Notes: generated by a model from the letters alone, not told the origin. 42,685 nt of DNA from SIG440 sp045648205 (GCA_045648205.1 JAZRNM010000022.1:1-42685), one strand, 5' to 3'. Numbered from the stretch's first letter, positions 34,049 to 42,270 are shown. Program-made: numbers and translations.

Positions 34049-35776
34049 ATGCTGAAAAAACTTGGTCAATGCGTGGGTGAATACAAAAAGGCCTCAATCC
34101 TCGCACCGCTCTTTGTAACCTGTGAGGTTATTCTTGAGGTTATAATCCCCATTCTTATGGCTTATATAATCGATGAAGGTGTGGAACTGAGCAATCTTCC
34201 CCTTATCTGGAAGACGGGGATTGTTTTGGTGGTTTTGGTGATTTTGTCCCTGACCTGTGGTGCGCTGTCAGGCAAATTTGCCGCAGATGCATCATCAGGC
34301 TTCGCAAAAAATTTGAGAAAAAAGATGTTCCACAATGTCCAGGACTTTTCCTTCACCAACATTGACAAATTTTCCACCTCGGGGCTTGTGACACGTCTGA
34401 CCACTGACGTAACCAATCTCCAAATGGCATATCAAATGATAATCCGCATAGCAGTGAGAGCACCTGCAATGCTCATTTTTTCACTTGTTATGGCGTTTTT
34501 CGTAAGCCCGAGGATTTCTCTTATTTTCTTGGCTGTGACACCCTTCCTTGCAACGGGGCTTCTTCTGGTCATCAAAAACGCCCATCCCATATTCGAACGA
34601 GTTTTCAAAATTTATGACAATCTCAACAACGTAGTCCAGGAAAATCTTCGTGGTATTCGGGTTGTGAAATCCTTTGTCCGTGAAGATTTTGAGGAAGAAA
34701 AGTTCAAGGCTGTCTCAAAGGATATCTACGATAATTTCAGCAGGGCAGAAAAAATTCTTGCCTTCAACGCCCCCATAATGCAGACCTCAATGTATGTGTG
34801 TATGCTTTGCATTGCCTGGTTCGGTGCCAAGCTGATTGTTTCAAACAATCTGTCCGAGGGCGACCTTATTGGAATGATAACCTATGCTATGCAAATTCTT
34901 ATGAGTCTGATGAGCTTTTCCATGGTGTTTGTAATGATAACCATTTCAAAAGCCTCTGCTCACAGAATCACCGAGGTTTTATCCGAAACCTCCAACATAA
35001 CCAATGGCGAAAAGACCACCGTTCCCGACGGTTCAATAATTTTTGAGAACGTAAATTTCAGTTATTCAGGCAAAGCCTCATCACTGTGCCTGAAAAACAT
35101 CAATCTTGAAATCAAATCAGGAGAAACAATAGGCATAATAGGAGCGACAGGAAGTGCCAAAACTTCACTCATTCAGCTTATTCCCCGCCTCTATGACGCA
35201 ACAAATGGCAGAGTTCTGGTTGGTGGGATTGATGTCCGTGACTACAACCTTGATGCACTTAGAAATTCCGTATCGGTTGTTCTTCAGAAAAACGAGCTGT
35301 TCTCGGGAACAATAAAAGAAAATCTCCGTTGGGGCGACCCATCCGCAACAGACGAGGAACTCACAAGAGCGTGCAAGCTTGCCCAGGCAGATGACTTCAT
35401 CCGCAGCTTCCCCGATGGCTATGACACACACATCGAGCAAGGCGGAAAAAATGTTTCAGGCGGTCAGAAGCAACGTCTTTGCATAGCAAGAGCACTTTTG
35501 AAAAAACCTAATATTCTCATTCTCGACGACTCAACAAGTGCCGTTGACACAAAAACCGACAAGCTCATTCGTAAAGCATTTGCCGAGGAAATTCCAAACA
35601 CCACCAAGCTGATAATCGCGCAACGTATCTCATCTGTGGAGCATGCCGACAAAGTGATTGTTATGGAAAACGGCGAAATCAACGCCTTCGACACACCAAA
35701 AAATCTTATGGAAAACAACGAAATATATCGTGAAATATATGAATCACAGCAAAAGGGGGCGACAAACAATGGCTAA
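34049..35776 (+). CDS. ABC exporter half-transporter with degenerate ATPase site
   Basis: A 575-residue protein: six membrane helices (about 15-305) and a nucleotide-binding domain. The signature VSGGQ (469-473) and Q-loop Q413 are intact, but three catalytic elements are altered: Walker A reads GATGSAKT with A370 instead of Gly, the Walker B catalytic Glu is D494 (LILDDSTS), and the switch His is Q525 (IIAQR). Asp and Gln at the last two positions are the known hallmark of the degenerate partner in heterodimeric exporters such as TM287/288. It overlaps the second half-transporter gene by 8 bases. The pair likely exports drugs, lipids or peptides; the substrate is unknown. Confidence 0.93.
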   Translation: MLKKLGQCVGEYKKASILAPLFVTCEVILEVIIPILMAYIIDEGVELSNLPLIWKTGIVLVVLVILSLTCGALSGKFAADASSGFAKNLRKKMFHNVQDFSFTNIDKFSTSGLVTRLTTDVTNLQMAYQMIIRIAVRAPAMLIFSLVMAFFVSPRISLIFLAVTPFLATGLLLVIKNAHPIFERVFKIYDNLNNVVQENLRGIRVVKSFVREDFEEEKFKAVSKDIYDNFSRAEKILAFNAPIMQTSMYVCMLCIAWFGAKLIVSNNLSEGDLIGMITYAMQILMSLMSFSMVFVMITISKASAHRITEVLSETSNITNGEKTTVPDGSIIFENVNFSYSGKASSLCLKNINLEIKSGETIGIIGATGSAKTSLIQLIPRLYDATNGRVLVGGIDVRDYNLDALRNSVSVVLQKNELFSGTIKENLRWGDPSATDEELTRACKLAQADDFIRSFPDGYDTHIEQGGKNVSGGQKQRLCIARALLKKPNILILDDSTSAVDTKTDKLIRKAFAEEIPNTTKLIIAQRISSVEHADKVIVMENGEINAFDTPKNLMENNEIYREIYESQQKGATNNG

Positions 35777-37685
35777 ACCATCACATTTTGGTCCTCCACC
35801 CCGTGGCATGAAGGGCGGCAGGAGAGCAAAAGACACAAAAAAGACCATCAAGCGTCTTCTCTCTTGCATATTCAAGGATTACAAACTCCATTTCCTTGTG
35901 GTTCTCATCTTCATTCTGATAAGCTCCCTGGCAGGTGTTGCTGGCTCACTTTTCACAAAAACTCTGATTGATGATTACATTTCACCAATGCTGGCATCCC
36001 CGATACCTGACTTTGCACCGCTTCTCAAAGCGCTTTTCAGTATGGCGCTGATTTATATGGCAGGTGTAATTTCAATTTTTCTGTATAACCGACTGATGGT
36101 TAGTGTGGCTCAGGGAATTTTGAAACAAATCCGTGACGAGATGTTCACCAAGATGCAAAAGCTGCCAATAAGTTATTTTGACTCACACCCCCACGGTGAC
36201 ACAATGAGTCGCTACACCAACGACACAGACACTTTGAGGCAAATGATTGCCCAGAGCATACCCCAGGCTTTTTCATCTGTAATCACCATAATTTCGGTTT
36301 TTACAGCAATGGTCACAACCAATCTTTTTCTCACATTTGTGGTCCTGGTCCTGATTGGAATTATGCTCCTGATAACAAAGAACATAACAGGCAAAAGCTC
36401 AAAATTCTTCTTTGCCCAACAAAAATCATTGGGTACTGTCAACGGTTATATTGAAGAAATGATAAATGGTCAAAAGGTTGTCAAGGTCTTCTGTCACGAA
36501 AGCAAAGCCAAAGAGGATTTTGATGCACTCAACGAGGAACTCTGCAAAAATGCAACCTCAGCCCACACCTTTGCAAACATTCTGATGCCTATTATGGGAA
36601 ATATGGGGCATATGCAATATGTAATCCTTTCCATAATCGGCGGTGCCTTTGCAATTGACGGCATTGCAGGTGTAACTGTCGGCACCATTGCCGCATTTTT
36701 GCAGCTCAGCAAAAGCTTCACAATGCCCATAAGCCAGATTTCACAGCAACTTAACTCAATAATTATGGCATTGGCAGGTGCAGAACGAATTTTCGAGCTT
36801 ATTGACGAAGCCCCAGAAACCGATGAGGGCTATGTCACGTTGGTAAATGCAGAATACAAAGACGGGGTTCTCTGTGAAACCCACAAGCGTACGGGAATGT
36901 GGGCATGGAAGCATCCACACTCAGCCGACGACAGCATAACCTACACCCCTCTCACAGGAGATGTCCGTCTCTTCAATGTTGATTTTGGCTATGTTCCCGA
37001 AAAAACTGTTCTCCACGACATTTCACTCTATGCCGAGCCGGGACAGAAAATAGCGTTTGTTGGCGCAACAGGCGCAGGCAAAACAACCCTAACCAACCTA
37101 ATCAACCGGTTTTATGATATTTCAGACGGCAAGGTTCGTTATGACGGAATAAACATCAACAAAATCAAAAAGAGCGACCTGAGACGTTCACTTGGAATCG
37201 TTCTTCAGGACACTCATTTGTTCACGGGAACAGTAATGGAAAATATTCGTTACGGACGGCTTGATGCCACCGATGAAGAGGTTTTTGCCGCCGCAAAGCT
37301 GGCAAATGCCGACGGGTTCATAAAAATGCTCCCCGACGGATATGACACTGTTCTCTCTCACGGCGGTGACGGACTCTCCCAGGGTCAAAAACAGCTTTTG
37401 TCTATTGCAAGAGCAGCCGTGGCTGACCCGCCCGTTATGATTCTTGACGAGGCAACTTCAAGCATAGACACTCGCACCGAACAGATTGTCCAAAAGGGTA
37501 TGGACTCACTTATGAAAGGCAGAACCGTCTTTGTTATTGCCCACCGCCTTTCAACCATTCAGAATTCAGATGTGATTATGGTTCTTGAAAACGGAAAAAT
37601 AATTGAGCGAGGCAACCACGAAAGTCTCCTCGCCGAAAAGGGTAAGTATTATCAGCTCTACACAGGAGCCTTTGAACTATCATAA
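35769..37685 (+). CDS. ABC exporter half-transporter with intact ATPase site
   Basis: A 638-residue partner of the preceding protein. It has a Gly/Arg/Lys-rich cytosolic N-terminus (1-28), six membrane helices (about 38-335), then an inserted segment of about 40 residues (VTLVNAEYKDGVLCE to HPHSADDSITYTPL) before the nucleotide-binding domain. Walker A GATGAGKTT, Walker B MILDEATS with E561, and switch H592 are intact; the signature is LSQGQ (536-540). Being catalytically competent where its partner is not, it completes a heterodimer with one working ATP site. The frame opens 37 codons earlier inside the upstream gene, but the ATG at 35769 follows GGGGG. A terminator follows. Confidence 0.93.
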   Translation: MAKPSHFGPPPRGMKGGRRAKDTKKTIKRLLSCIFKDYKLHFLVVLIFILISSLAGVAGSLFTKTLIDDYISPMLASPIPDFAPLLKALFSMALIYMAGVISIFLYNRLMVSVAQGILKQIRDEMFTKMQKLPISYFDSHPHGDTMSRYTNDTDTLRQMIAQSIPQAFSSVITIISVFTAMVTTNLFLTFVVLVLIGIMLLITKNITGKSSKFFFAQQKSLGTVNGYIEEMINGQKVVKVFCHESKAKEDFDALNEELCKNATSAHTFANILMPIMGNMGHMQYVILSIIGGAFAIDGIAGVTVGTIAAFLQLSKSFTMPISQISQQLNSIIMALAGAERIFELIDEAPETDEGYVTLVNAEYKDGVLCETHKRTGMWAWKHPHSADDSITYTPLTGDVRLFNVDFGYVPEKTVLHDISLYAEPGQKIAFVGATGAGKTTLTNLINRFYDISDGKVRYDGININKIKKSDLRRSLGIVLQDTHLFTGTVMENIRYGRLDATDEEVFAAAKLANADGFIKMLPDGYDTVLSHGGDGLSQGQKQLLSIARAAVADPPVMILDEATSSIDTRTEQIVQKGMDSLMKGRTVFVIAHRLSTIQNSDVIMVLENGKIIERGNHESLLAEKGKYYQLYTGAFELS

Positions 37686-37690
37686 GAAAC

Positions 37691-37722
37691 AAAAAGAACA
37701 GTTCATACGAACTGTTCTTTTT
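37691..37722. terminator. Bidirectional terminator, ABC exporter and DUF1846
   Basis: AAAAAGAACAGTT (37691-37703) and AACTGTTCTTTTT (37710-37722) form a 13-bp stem with A/T runs on both sides, between two convergent genes. Confidence 0.88.
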
Positions 37723-39204
37723 TTATCCGTGATATAATTTTTCGTGTTCATATCTTGGTTCAAAACTAACATTAATTCCCAAACGTCTGAGATTTTTTTC
37801 ATCCTCTTCGCTGAGAATAACGGTGAAGTGTGCGTCACTTCCGCGAAGCTTTTCAAGTTGTTCCTTTGCAAGGCTTGCAACAGGACTTGAAAGAGCTGAA
37901 ATAGTAAGCGCAAGCAGAACCTCATCGGTGTGAAGTCTGGGGTTTTTATGTTTCAGGTACTGTGTTTTAAGCTCGCATATCGGCTCCAGAACCTGCGCAT
38001 CAATCAAATCAATTTCGTCATCAATTCCGCCCAATACTTTCAAAGCATTTAAGAGAAGTGCAGATGCCGCACCAAGTGTTGACGAAGTTTTCCCCGTAAC
38101 AATTTCTCCGCTTGGGAGCACCATTGCCCCTGCAGGAGTCTGTGTCTGTTCTGCCTTTTCAAGAGCCTTTGTAACTGCCGGGCAGTATTCGGGAGTAATC
38201 CCCGCCTGATTCATAAGCAGTTCCAACTTCTTCAGCTGAACTTCATCGCATTTGCCACGCAAGTTGTTTGCTGCCGCTGCGAAATATCTTCTGATAATTT
38301 CAAGCTTTGACGCCTCACAGCAAACATCATCATCAATAATGCAGTTTCCTGCCATATTAACACCCATATCTGTCGGCGAGCTATATGGTGAGCTTCCCTG
38401 AATCCGTTCAAACATAGTGTTGAGAACTGGGAAGATTTCAACGTCACGGTTATAGTTTACCGCAGTTTTTCCATAAGCCTCCAGATGGAATGGGTCAATC
38501 ATATTAACATCATTAAGGTCCGCAGTTGCCGCCTCATATGCAAGATTGACGGGATGCTTGAGAGGCAGATTCCAGATTGGAAATGTCTCAAATTTTGCAT
38601 ATCCTGCTGCAATTCCTCGCTTATGCTCGTGATAGAGTTGACTGAGGCAGGTTGCCATCTTGCCGCTTCCGGGTCCAGGAGCAGTAATCACCACCAATGA
38701 ACGCTCAGTTTCAATAAAATCATTCTTGCCAAGCCCTTCTTCGCTGACAATGTGAGGAATGTCCGATGGATATCCTGCAATATTATAGTGCTTATAACAT
38801 TTAATTCCCAATTTCTCAAGTTGCTTGAAAAATGCCCTTGCAGAGGGTTGGCTTGCATATCTTGTGAGAACAACGCTGCCCACAAAAAGATTAAGCCCAC
38901 GGAATGTATCAATAAGTCTTAAGACATCTGCATCATATGAAATGCCCAAATCACCGCGCATTTTGTTGCATTCAATGTCCTCAGAGTTTATGGCAATAAC
39001 GATTTCAACATCATCTTTAAGTTGTTGAAGCATACGGATTTTGCTGTCGGGTTCAAAACCAGGAAGAACTCTTGATGCGTGATAATCGTCAAAAAGCTTG
39101 CCACCAAATTCAAGGTATAGCTTTCCCCCGAACTGTGCAATACGCTTTCTGATTTGTTCTGATTGCATCGTCAGATATTTTTGATTATCAAATCCAATTT
39201 TCAT
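37723..39204 (-). CDS. DUF1846 family protein
   Basis: A 493-residue cytosolic protein. The N-terminus MKIGFDNQKYLTMQSEQI and the block RSLVVITAPGPGSGKMATCLSQLYHE, which resembles a phosphate-binding loop, identify DUF1846, a family widespread in Bacillota and structurally characterised but without a settled function. Other conserved-looking stretches are KLYLEFGGKLFDDYHASRVLPGF and SSPYSSPTDMGVNMAGNCI. No membrane segment or signal peptide. It stands alone between a terminator and the AT-rich accessory region. No clear consensus promoter was found upstream. Full length as far as I know the family. Confidence 0.88.
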   Translation of the reverse strand: MKIGFDNQKYLTMQSEQIRKRIAQFGGKLYLEFGGKLFDDYHASRVLPGFEPDSKIRMLQQLKDDVEIVIAINSEDIECNKMRGDLGISYDADVLRLIDTFRGLNLFVGSVVLTRYASQPSARAFFKQLEKLGIKCYKHYNIAGYPSDIPHIVSEEGLGKNDFIETERSLVVITAPGPGSGKMATCLSQLYHEHKRGIAAGYAKFETFPIWNLPLKHPVNLAYEAATADLNDVNMIDPFHLEAYGKTAVNYNRDVEIFPVLNTMFERIQGSSPYSSPTDMGVNMAGNCIIDDDVCCEASKLEIIRRYFAAAANNLRGKCDEVQLKKLELLMNQAGITPEYCPAVTKALEKAEQTQTPAGAMVLPSGEIVTGKTSSTLGAASALLLNALKVLGGIDDEIDLIDAQVLEPICELKTQYLKHKNPRLHTDEVLLALTISALSSPVASLAKEQLEKLRGSDAHFTVILSEEDEKNLRRLGINVSFEPRYEHEKLYHG

Positions 39205-39301
39205 AACGGTTTTTTCCCTTCTGCAAAATACAAGTATAAGTATATCACATTTTTTGTCATTATAAAAGACTATTTTTCAAAAAAGTTAAAAAATTTTTCT
39301 C

Positions 39302-39330
39302 TTGTAATTTATTTCTTTTGGTGGTATAAT
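39302..39330 (+). promoter_or_regulatory. Promoter of the candidate structured RNA
   Basis: TTGTAA (39302-39307) and TATAAT (39325-39330), spacer 17. The predicted start, near 39337, coincides with the first base of the long hairpin. Confidence 0.72.
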
Positions 39331-39336
39331 AATTTC

Positions 39337-39485
39337 GTCACATAAGTAAATACTAACAGGGCTGCGTTTTGGTAAAAACGCAAGCCTGATTTTCATATCC
39401 CTGTTGGTATGCTTATGTGACAATAAGAATCGGTGCTGTGCGTTTTTCATGCGTGTGGCTCCGGTTACACGCATTTTTTATTTTT
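39337..39485 (+). ncRNA. Candidate structured RNA or attenuator leader, class unknown
   Basis: GTCACATAAG (39337-39346) pairs perfectly with CTTATGTGAC (39412-39421). Inside it ATAC pairs with GTAT (39407-39410) and AACAGGG (39355-39361) with CCCTGTT (39399-39405). Within that, GCGTTTT (39364-39370) and AAAACGC (39375-39381) form a hairpin with a GGTA loop. An alternative GGCT/AGCC extension of the inner hairpin competes with the GGG of the outer stem. A linker then leads to an intrinsic terminator, followed by AAGGAG and a small ORF. The arrangement of promoter, folded domain, terminator, ribosome site and ORF resembles a riboswitch or an independent small RNA. I recognise no described class. 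Confidence 0.6.
39449..39485 (+). terminator. Intrinsic terminator of the structured RNA
   Basis: ATGCGTGT (39449-39456) and ACACGCAT (39467-39474) form an 8-bp stem with a 10-base loop, followed by TTTTT-A-TTTTT. It lies just before the ribosome site of the next ORF, as in transcription attenuation. Confidence 0.82.
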
Positions 39486-39500
39486 AAGGAGAGCTTCCAA

Positions 39501-39671
39501 ATGCCCGATTATGAAAAACTATACCACCAACTTTTTAACGACATAACAAAAACCATTGAAAAACTACAAAAAGCACAACAGAATGTCGAAGAAATGTATC
39601 TCGATATGTGCGAAGAAGAATTCCCCAGCGGTGAAGATTTGGAGAAATTTGATGATGAAAAGTCTAAATAA
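39501..39671 (+). CDS. Small acidic helical protein, unknown function
   Basis: A 56-residue ORF starting at the ATG at 39501, with AAGGAG 9 bases upstream. The sequence (MPDYEKLYHQLFNDITKTIE, then KLQKAQQNVEEMYLD) suggests one long amphipathic helix and a very acidic tail (EEEFPSGEDLEKFDDE). I recall similar short proteins starting MPDYEKLY in gut Clostridia, often in phage- or plasmid-like settings, but none with known function. The frame is open a further 28 codons upstream, through the terminator, which is not credible as coding. It is bounded by its own terminator. Expression would depend on read-through of the terminator in front of it. Confidence 0.65.
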   Translation: MPDYEKLYHQLFNDITKTIEKLQKAQQNVEEMYLDMCEEEFPSGEDLEKFDDEKSK

Positions 39672-39675
39672 AGTT

Positions 39676-39702
39676 AAAAGACACCCCTGGGGGTGTCTTT
39701 TC
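39676..39702 (+). terminator. Terminator after the small ORF
   Basis: AAAAGACACCC and GGGTGTCTTTT form a stem with a CTGG-type loop just after the stop at 39671; symmetric, so it can work in both directions. Confidence 0.82.
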
Positions 39703-39816
39703 GTATATTCAAACTATCAATAAATCAGACGGTTATTCGTAATTGTGCCAAAAAATGTACGTCCCTAAATGGCTTTCTACAAATGAGGTCGGTTCTGCTG
39801 TGTTTAATCTTACTCT

Positions 39817-40866
39817 TTAATGTCGATACATTCTATATGTGCGATTATTTTTGTAGCAGAAAACATCCATTGTGTTAAAATCTTCCATAGTAAATTTAAA
39901 AACCTTTGCTATATCTTTCATATTTTTATCTCTAAGTACATATGTTAATTGCAAAATAGCATAGTGGTCAGCATTGGGATCACTTATATACGGAAGATTA
40001 TATTTACTGCCACTTTCATCAAAGGTTATATAATACGCCCCATCGCCAGTTGTCCAATGTCCTTCAAAAAATGTTGAAGCAGAAAAGATATCTCCCGTAA
40101 GAGCATTTTGAACCAGGCTTATATTCCATAATTTCTCTAAAAAATATTTATTATGCCTTATATAATCACTCCATTCTTCATAGTTGAAAAGAGCATCATA
40201 TTTATTAAAATCCTCAAGAAGTTTTACAAGATCACCGGTTTGCTCATAACTGTTCGGTAGCATTTTTAAAATAGGATATGTGGAATTAAACTCTTTGCTA
40301 TACTCACCATTCCAATAAAATTGTTGGGGATGTGCATCAAATTGTTTCAATATTCTTGAATATATAGTTGCATAATGAGTTTCATTAAGTTCTACTGTCT
40401 TGCTAAATTTTTCAGCTGCCCCCACATTACAATCAGTTAAAATTTTATCTGCCCACTTGTAGATACATTCCGTAACCTTTTCTTCACTATCTTTATAATC
40501 GCCTAACTTTTCAAATTTGGGATAAGCCCAGCCATATCCACCGTTGTTAAAAGCTTTGCAAGCATTTGTGTACGACATTTCCGGTGCAATCCAAACTACA
40601 GATACAACTATCATTACAAAAATCAATGCTATTGCGATTGATAAATTCCTAATATAGTTTTTTGAATCTAATTTAAGTTTCAATTTTTCTAGTGTAGTTA
40701 AAGTTGAATCATCAGTATCATCTTTTGCCGTAGGTATTGAATTTTCAGTTAAAATTGCTTGTCCGCACATATTACAAAACTGAGAAGTTGATTTTACATT
40801 CTCTCCACAATTTTTACAGATAACCATATCTTCTTTTAAAAAGTTTTCATCATTAGCGTTATACAT
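39817..40866 (-). CDS. Zinc-ribbon single-pass membrane protein, unknown function
   Basis: A 349-residue protein. The N-terminus has a C4 zinc ribbon with C17, C20, C31 and C34 (CKNCGENVKSTSQFCNMCG), then a polar linker and one membrane helix (about 75-93). The outer part includes FEKLGDYKDSEEKVTECIYKWAD, a helical motif repeated in many Bacillota hypothetical proteins. The last 85 residues (EGHWTTGDGAYYITFDES onward) look like a small beta-rich domain I cannot name. Topology would put the zinc ribbon inside and the rest outside. AAGGAG lies 8 bases before the ATG. The gene is AT-rich compared with the housekeeping genes. Function unknown. Confidence 0.75.
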   Translation of the reverse strand: MYNANDENFLKEDMVICKNCGENVKSTSQFCNMCGQAILTENSIPTAKDDTDDSTLTTLEKLKLKLDSKNYIRNLSIAIALIFVMIVVSVVWIAPEMSYTNACKAFNNGGYGWAYPKFEKLGDYKDSEEKVTECIYKWADKILTDCNVGAAEKFSKTVELNETHYATIYSRILKQFDAHPQQFYWNGEYSKEFNSTYPILKMLPNSYEQTGDLVKLLEDFNKYDALFNYEEWSDYIRHNKYFLEKLWNISLVQNALTGDIFSASTFFEGHWTTGDGAYYITFDESGSKYNLPYISDPNADHYAILQLTYVLRDKNMKDIAKVFKFTMEDFNTMDVFCYKNNRTYRMYRH

Positions 40867-40998
40867 GCTTAAAACTCCTTATAGCTTTATATGTTTTTAA
40901 ATATTAATTTTGCATTTACTTTCTTTAGGATGTCATAGAGGACCCGCACTCTTTTCTTTTAATTAATGACATTGGCCGTTATGGGAACCTTTTTATTT
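40867..40998. other. Intergenic region, no gene seen
   Basis: AT-rich spacer with a less AT-rich patch around 40925-40990 (GATGTCATAGAGGACCCGCAC and AATGACATTGGCCGTTATGG), which contains the partial inverted pair ATGTCAT/ATGACAT. No ORF or clear terminator. Confidence 0.4.
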
Positions 40999-41739
40999 TT
41001 AATTGAATACCATATAACCATATAGCATCATTGCACTTTGTACATCTGCAATGCTTTTCTTAGCGTTATTAGCGTAGGACAATGCACTTAGAATATATTC
41101 CATATTATTTGTATCGAAAAATTTGTAAATTTCATCATAAGCTAGATATGCATAATAAATAATGCTGTTCATCGTCTCGGCAGCTTGGATTAATTCACTA
41201 TCTACTGCATTTCTACATAACAAATTTATTTCTTCGTACGAGTCCTGAAATGAATAAAACTGTTCACTTGATATATCTACGATTTCTTTGAGGCCTTTAT
41301 ATGTTGATATAGATATGTTATAATCAGTTAGTCCTTGTCCAGCAACTTGTAAGCTATCAATGCCATCCTCAATAGTATCTACTAAATGATACATTCTCAG
41401 TGCTAAAAACATAGATGTAGCTTTTTTTTCTGCACCAATTACTGAACTTGTAATATTTACGGTTTTTGTATTATCATCCCATCCAACATTTTTTCCAAAT
41501 GCATTTGCAACACCTCTAACTGGCAAAAAAGTTGTACCATTATATGTAAATGGTTCAACAACCTTACCGTTCACATCTTTTGCCACATAATTATTTCCGT
41601 CAATATTAATTTTAATATTATCATATTCTACATTTATTTGTTTTTTCCCTGTTGTAGCAAAAGCTATAGTTGATACAATTAGCATGACAGCGCAACTAAT
41701 GGATATTATTTTGATTAACTCTGTTTTTAGTGTTTTCAT
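40999..41739 (-). CDS. Secreted stalk-domain (copper amine oxidase N-terminal-like) protein
   Basis: A 246-residue protein. Residues 1-29 are a signal peptide or anchor (basic start, hydrophobic IISISCAVMLIVSTIAFA). Residues about 35-95 match the copper amine oxidase N-terminal-like stalk domain (VEYDNIKINIDGN, FTYNGTTFLPVRGVANAFGKNVGWDDNTKTVNI), common in secreted Clostridia proteins. The rest is a helical domain I do not recognise, with no amine oxidase catalytic part. AGGAGAGG precedes the ATG. It diverges from the XRE regulator gene and its promoter overlaps that regulator's putative operator, so it is likely under its control. Function unknown; probably cell-surface. Confidence 0.8.
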   Translation of the reverse strand: MKTLKTELIKIISISCAVMLIVSTIAFATTGKKQINVEYDNIKINIDGNNYVAKDVNGKVVEPFTYNGTTFLPVRGVANAFGKNVGWDDNTKTVNITSSVIGAEKKATSMFLALRMYHLVDTIEDGIDSLQVAGQGLTDYNISISTYKGLKEIVDISSEQFYSFQDSYEEINLLCRNAVDSELIQAAETMNSIIYYAYLAYDEIYKFFDTNNMEYILSALSYANNAKKSIADVQSAMMLYGYMVFN

Positions 41740-41770
41740 AATTACCTCTCCTTTGTTTCTCTTATTTCAA

Positions 41771-41820
41771 ATTATAGACAATTTTTATCTATTTGTCAAT
41801 AGAAACTTTTTGTCTATGGT
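41771..41820. promoter_or_regulatory. Divergent promoters with a shared palindromic operator
   Basis: Minus strand: TTGACA (41794-41799) and TATAAT (41771-41776), spacer 17, for the stalk-domain gene. Plus strand: TTGTCA (41793-41798) and TATGGT (41815-41820), spacer 16, for the XRE gene. ATAGACAA (41774-41781) and TTGTCTAT (41810-41817) are a perfect inverted repeat bracketing both, with a central CTATTTGTCAATAG partial palindrome. This is what an XRE-type operator region would look like. Confidence 0.72.
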
Positions 41821-41841
41821 AAACTACGAATGGTGATTAAA

Positions 41842-42051
41842 ATGTATTTAACCTTTGGTGAAAAGATTAAAAATTTGCGGGAAGAATTGGAATTAAATCA
41901 AACCGATCTTGGTAAAAAACTGCAGATGACTCAAAGAAAAATTTCCTATATTGAATGTAATAAATGTGAACCAAGTATTGATGATATTCGAGCTTTTTGT
42001 AAATTTTTTAAAGTATCTGCAGATTATCTGCTTGGGATTGAAAATAAGTAA
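41842..42051 (+). CDS. XRE family helix-turn-helix regulator
   Basis: A 69-residue Cro/CI-type DNA-binding protein: FGEKIKNLREELELNQTDLGKKLQMTQRKISYIECNKCEPSIDDIRAFCKFFKVSADYLLGIE is a complete HTH_3 domain with nothing else attached. I start at the ATG at 41842, which has GGTGA 5 bases upstream; the ATG at 41830 would be almost leaderless. Such short regulators usually repress their own and a divergent promoter, and a palindromic operator lies in the gap to the stalk-domain gene. Immediately downstream is the hairpin-module array, whose candidate promoter begins inside the end of this gene. Confidence 0.9.
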   Translation: MYLTFGEKIKNLREELELNQTDLGKKLQMTQRKISYIECNKCEPSIDDIRAFCKFFKVSADYLLGIENK

Positions 42052-42067
42052 AATTTGTTTATATATA
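42038..42067 (+). promoter_or_regulatory. Candidate promoter of the hairpin-module array
   Basis: TTGAAA (42038-42043) followed by TATATA, either at 42060-42065 (spacer 16) or 42062-42067 (spacer 18). A start near 42073 would fall exactly at the base of the first hairpin. The region is AT-rich, so chance matches are possible. Confidence 0.4.
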
Positions 42068-42073
42068 CAACAC

Positions 42074-42217
42074 AAAACGGATATCCAATGGATATCCGTT
42101 TTGCAAATTCCGGCGACGCCGAAGCGTAAAAAAACAATCCTGTGAATTGTTTTTAGCGTAGGTTTACAAAAAACGAGAGTTTTTTGTAAACGGGAAGAAA
42201 TCTGTTAAGATTTCAAC
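42074..42217 (+). repeat. Hairpin module 1
   Basis: An opening palindrome AAAACGGATATCC/GGATATCCGTTTT (42074-42102, loop AAT) and CGGCGacGCCG (42111-42121 region). Hairpin A: AAAACAAT/ATTGTTTT (42131-42153, loop CCTGTGA). Linker TTAGCGTAGG. Hairpin B: GTTTACAAAAAAC/GTTTTTTGTAAAC (42162-42191, loop GAGA). Hairpin C: GAAATCT/AGATTTC (42197-42214, loop GTTA), followed by AAC. Confidence 0.85.
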
Positions 42218-42270
42218 TATCGATGTTTGTTTTTGAATGCAGAATGCATAAAATACAAATATCAAACTTT

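Noticed and set aside
39337..39485. 6S RNA or bacterial SRP RNA
   Set aside because: Too short for 6S, with no large central bubble, and it lacks the conserved SRP apical GGAA/AGCA loop motifs.
42074..42102. Simple terminator of the XRE gene
   Set aside because: The 13-bp palindrome ends in only TTTT within the stem itself, and an equivalent palindrome recurs in module 4 away from any gene end, so it is better read as part of the array.
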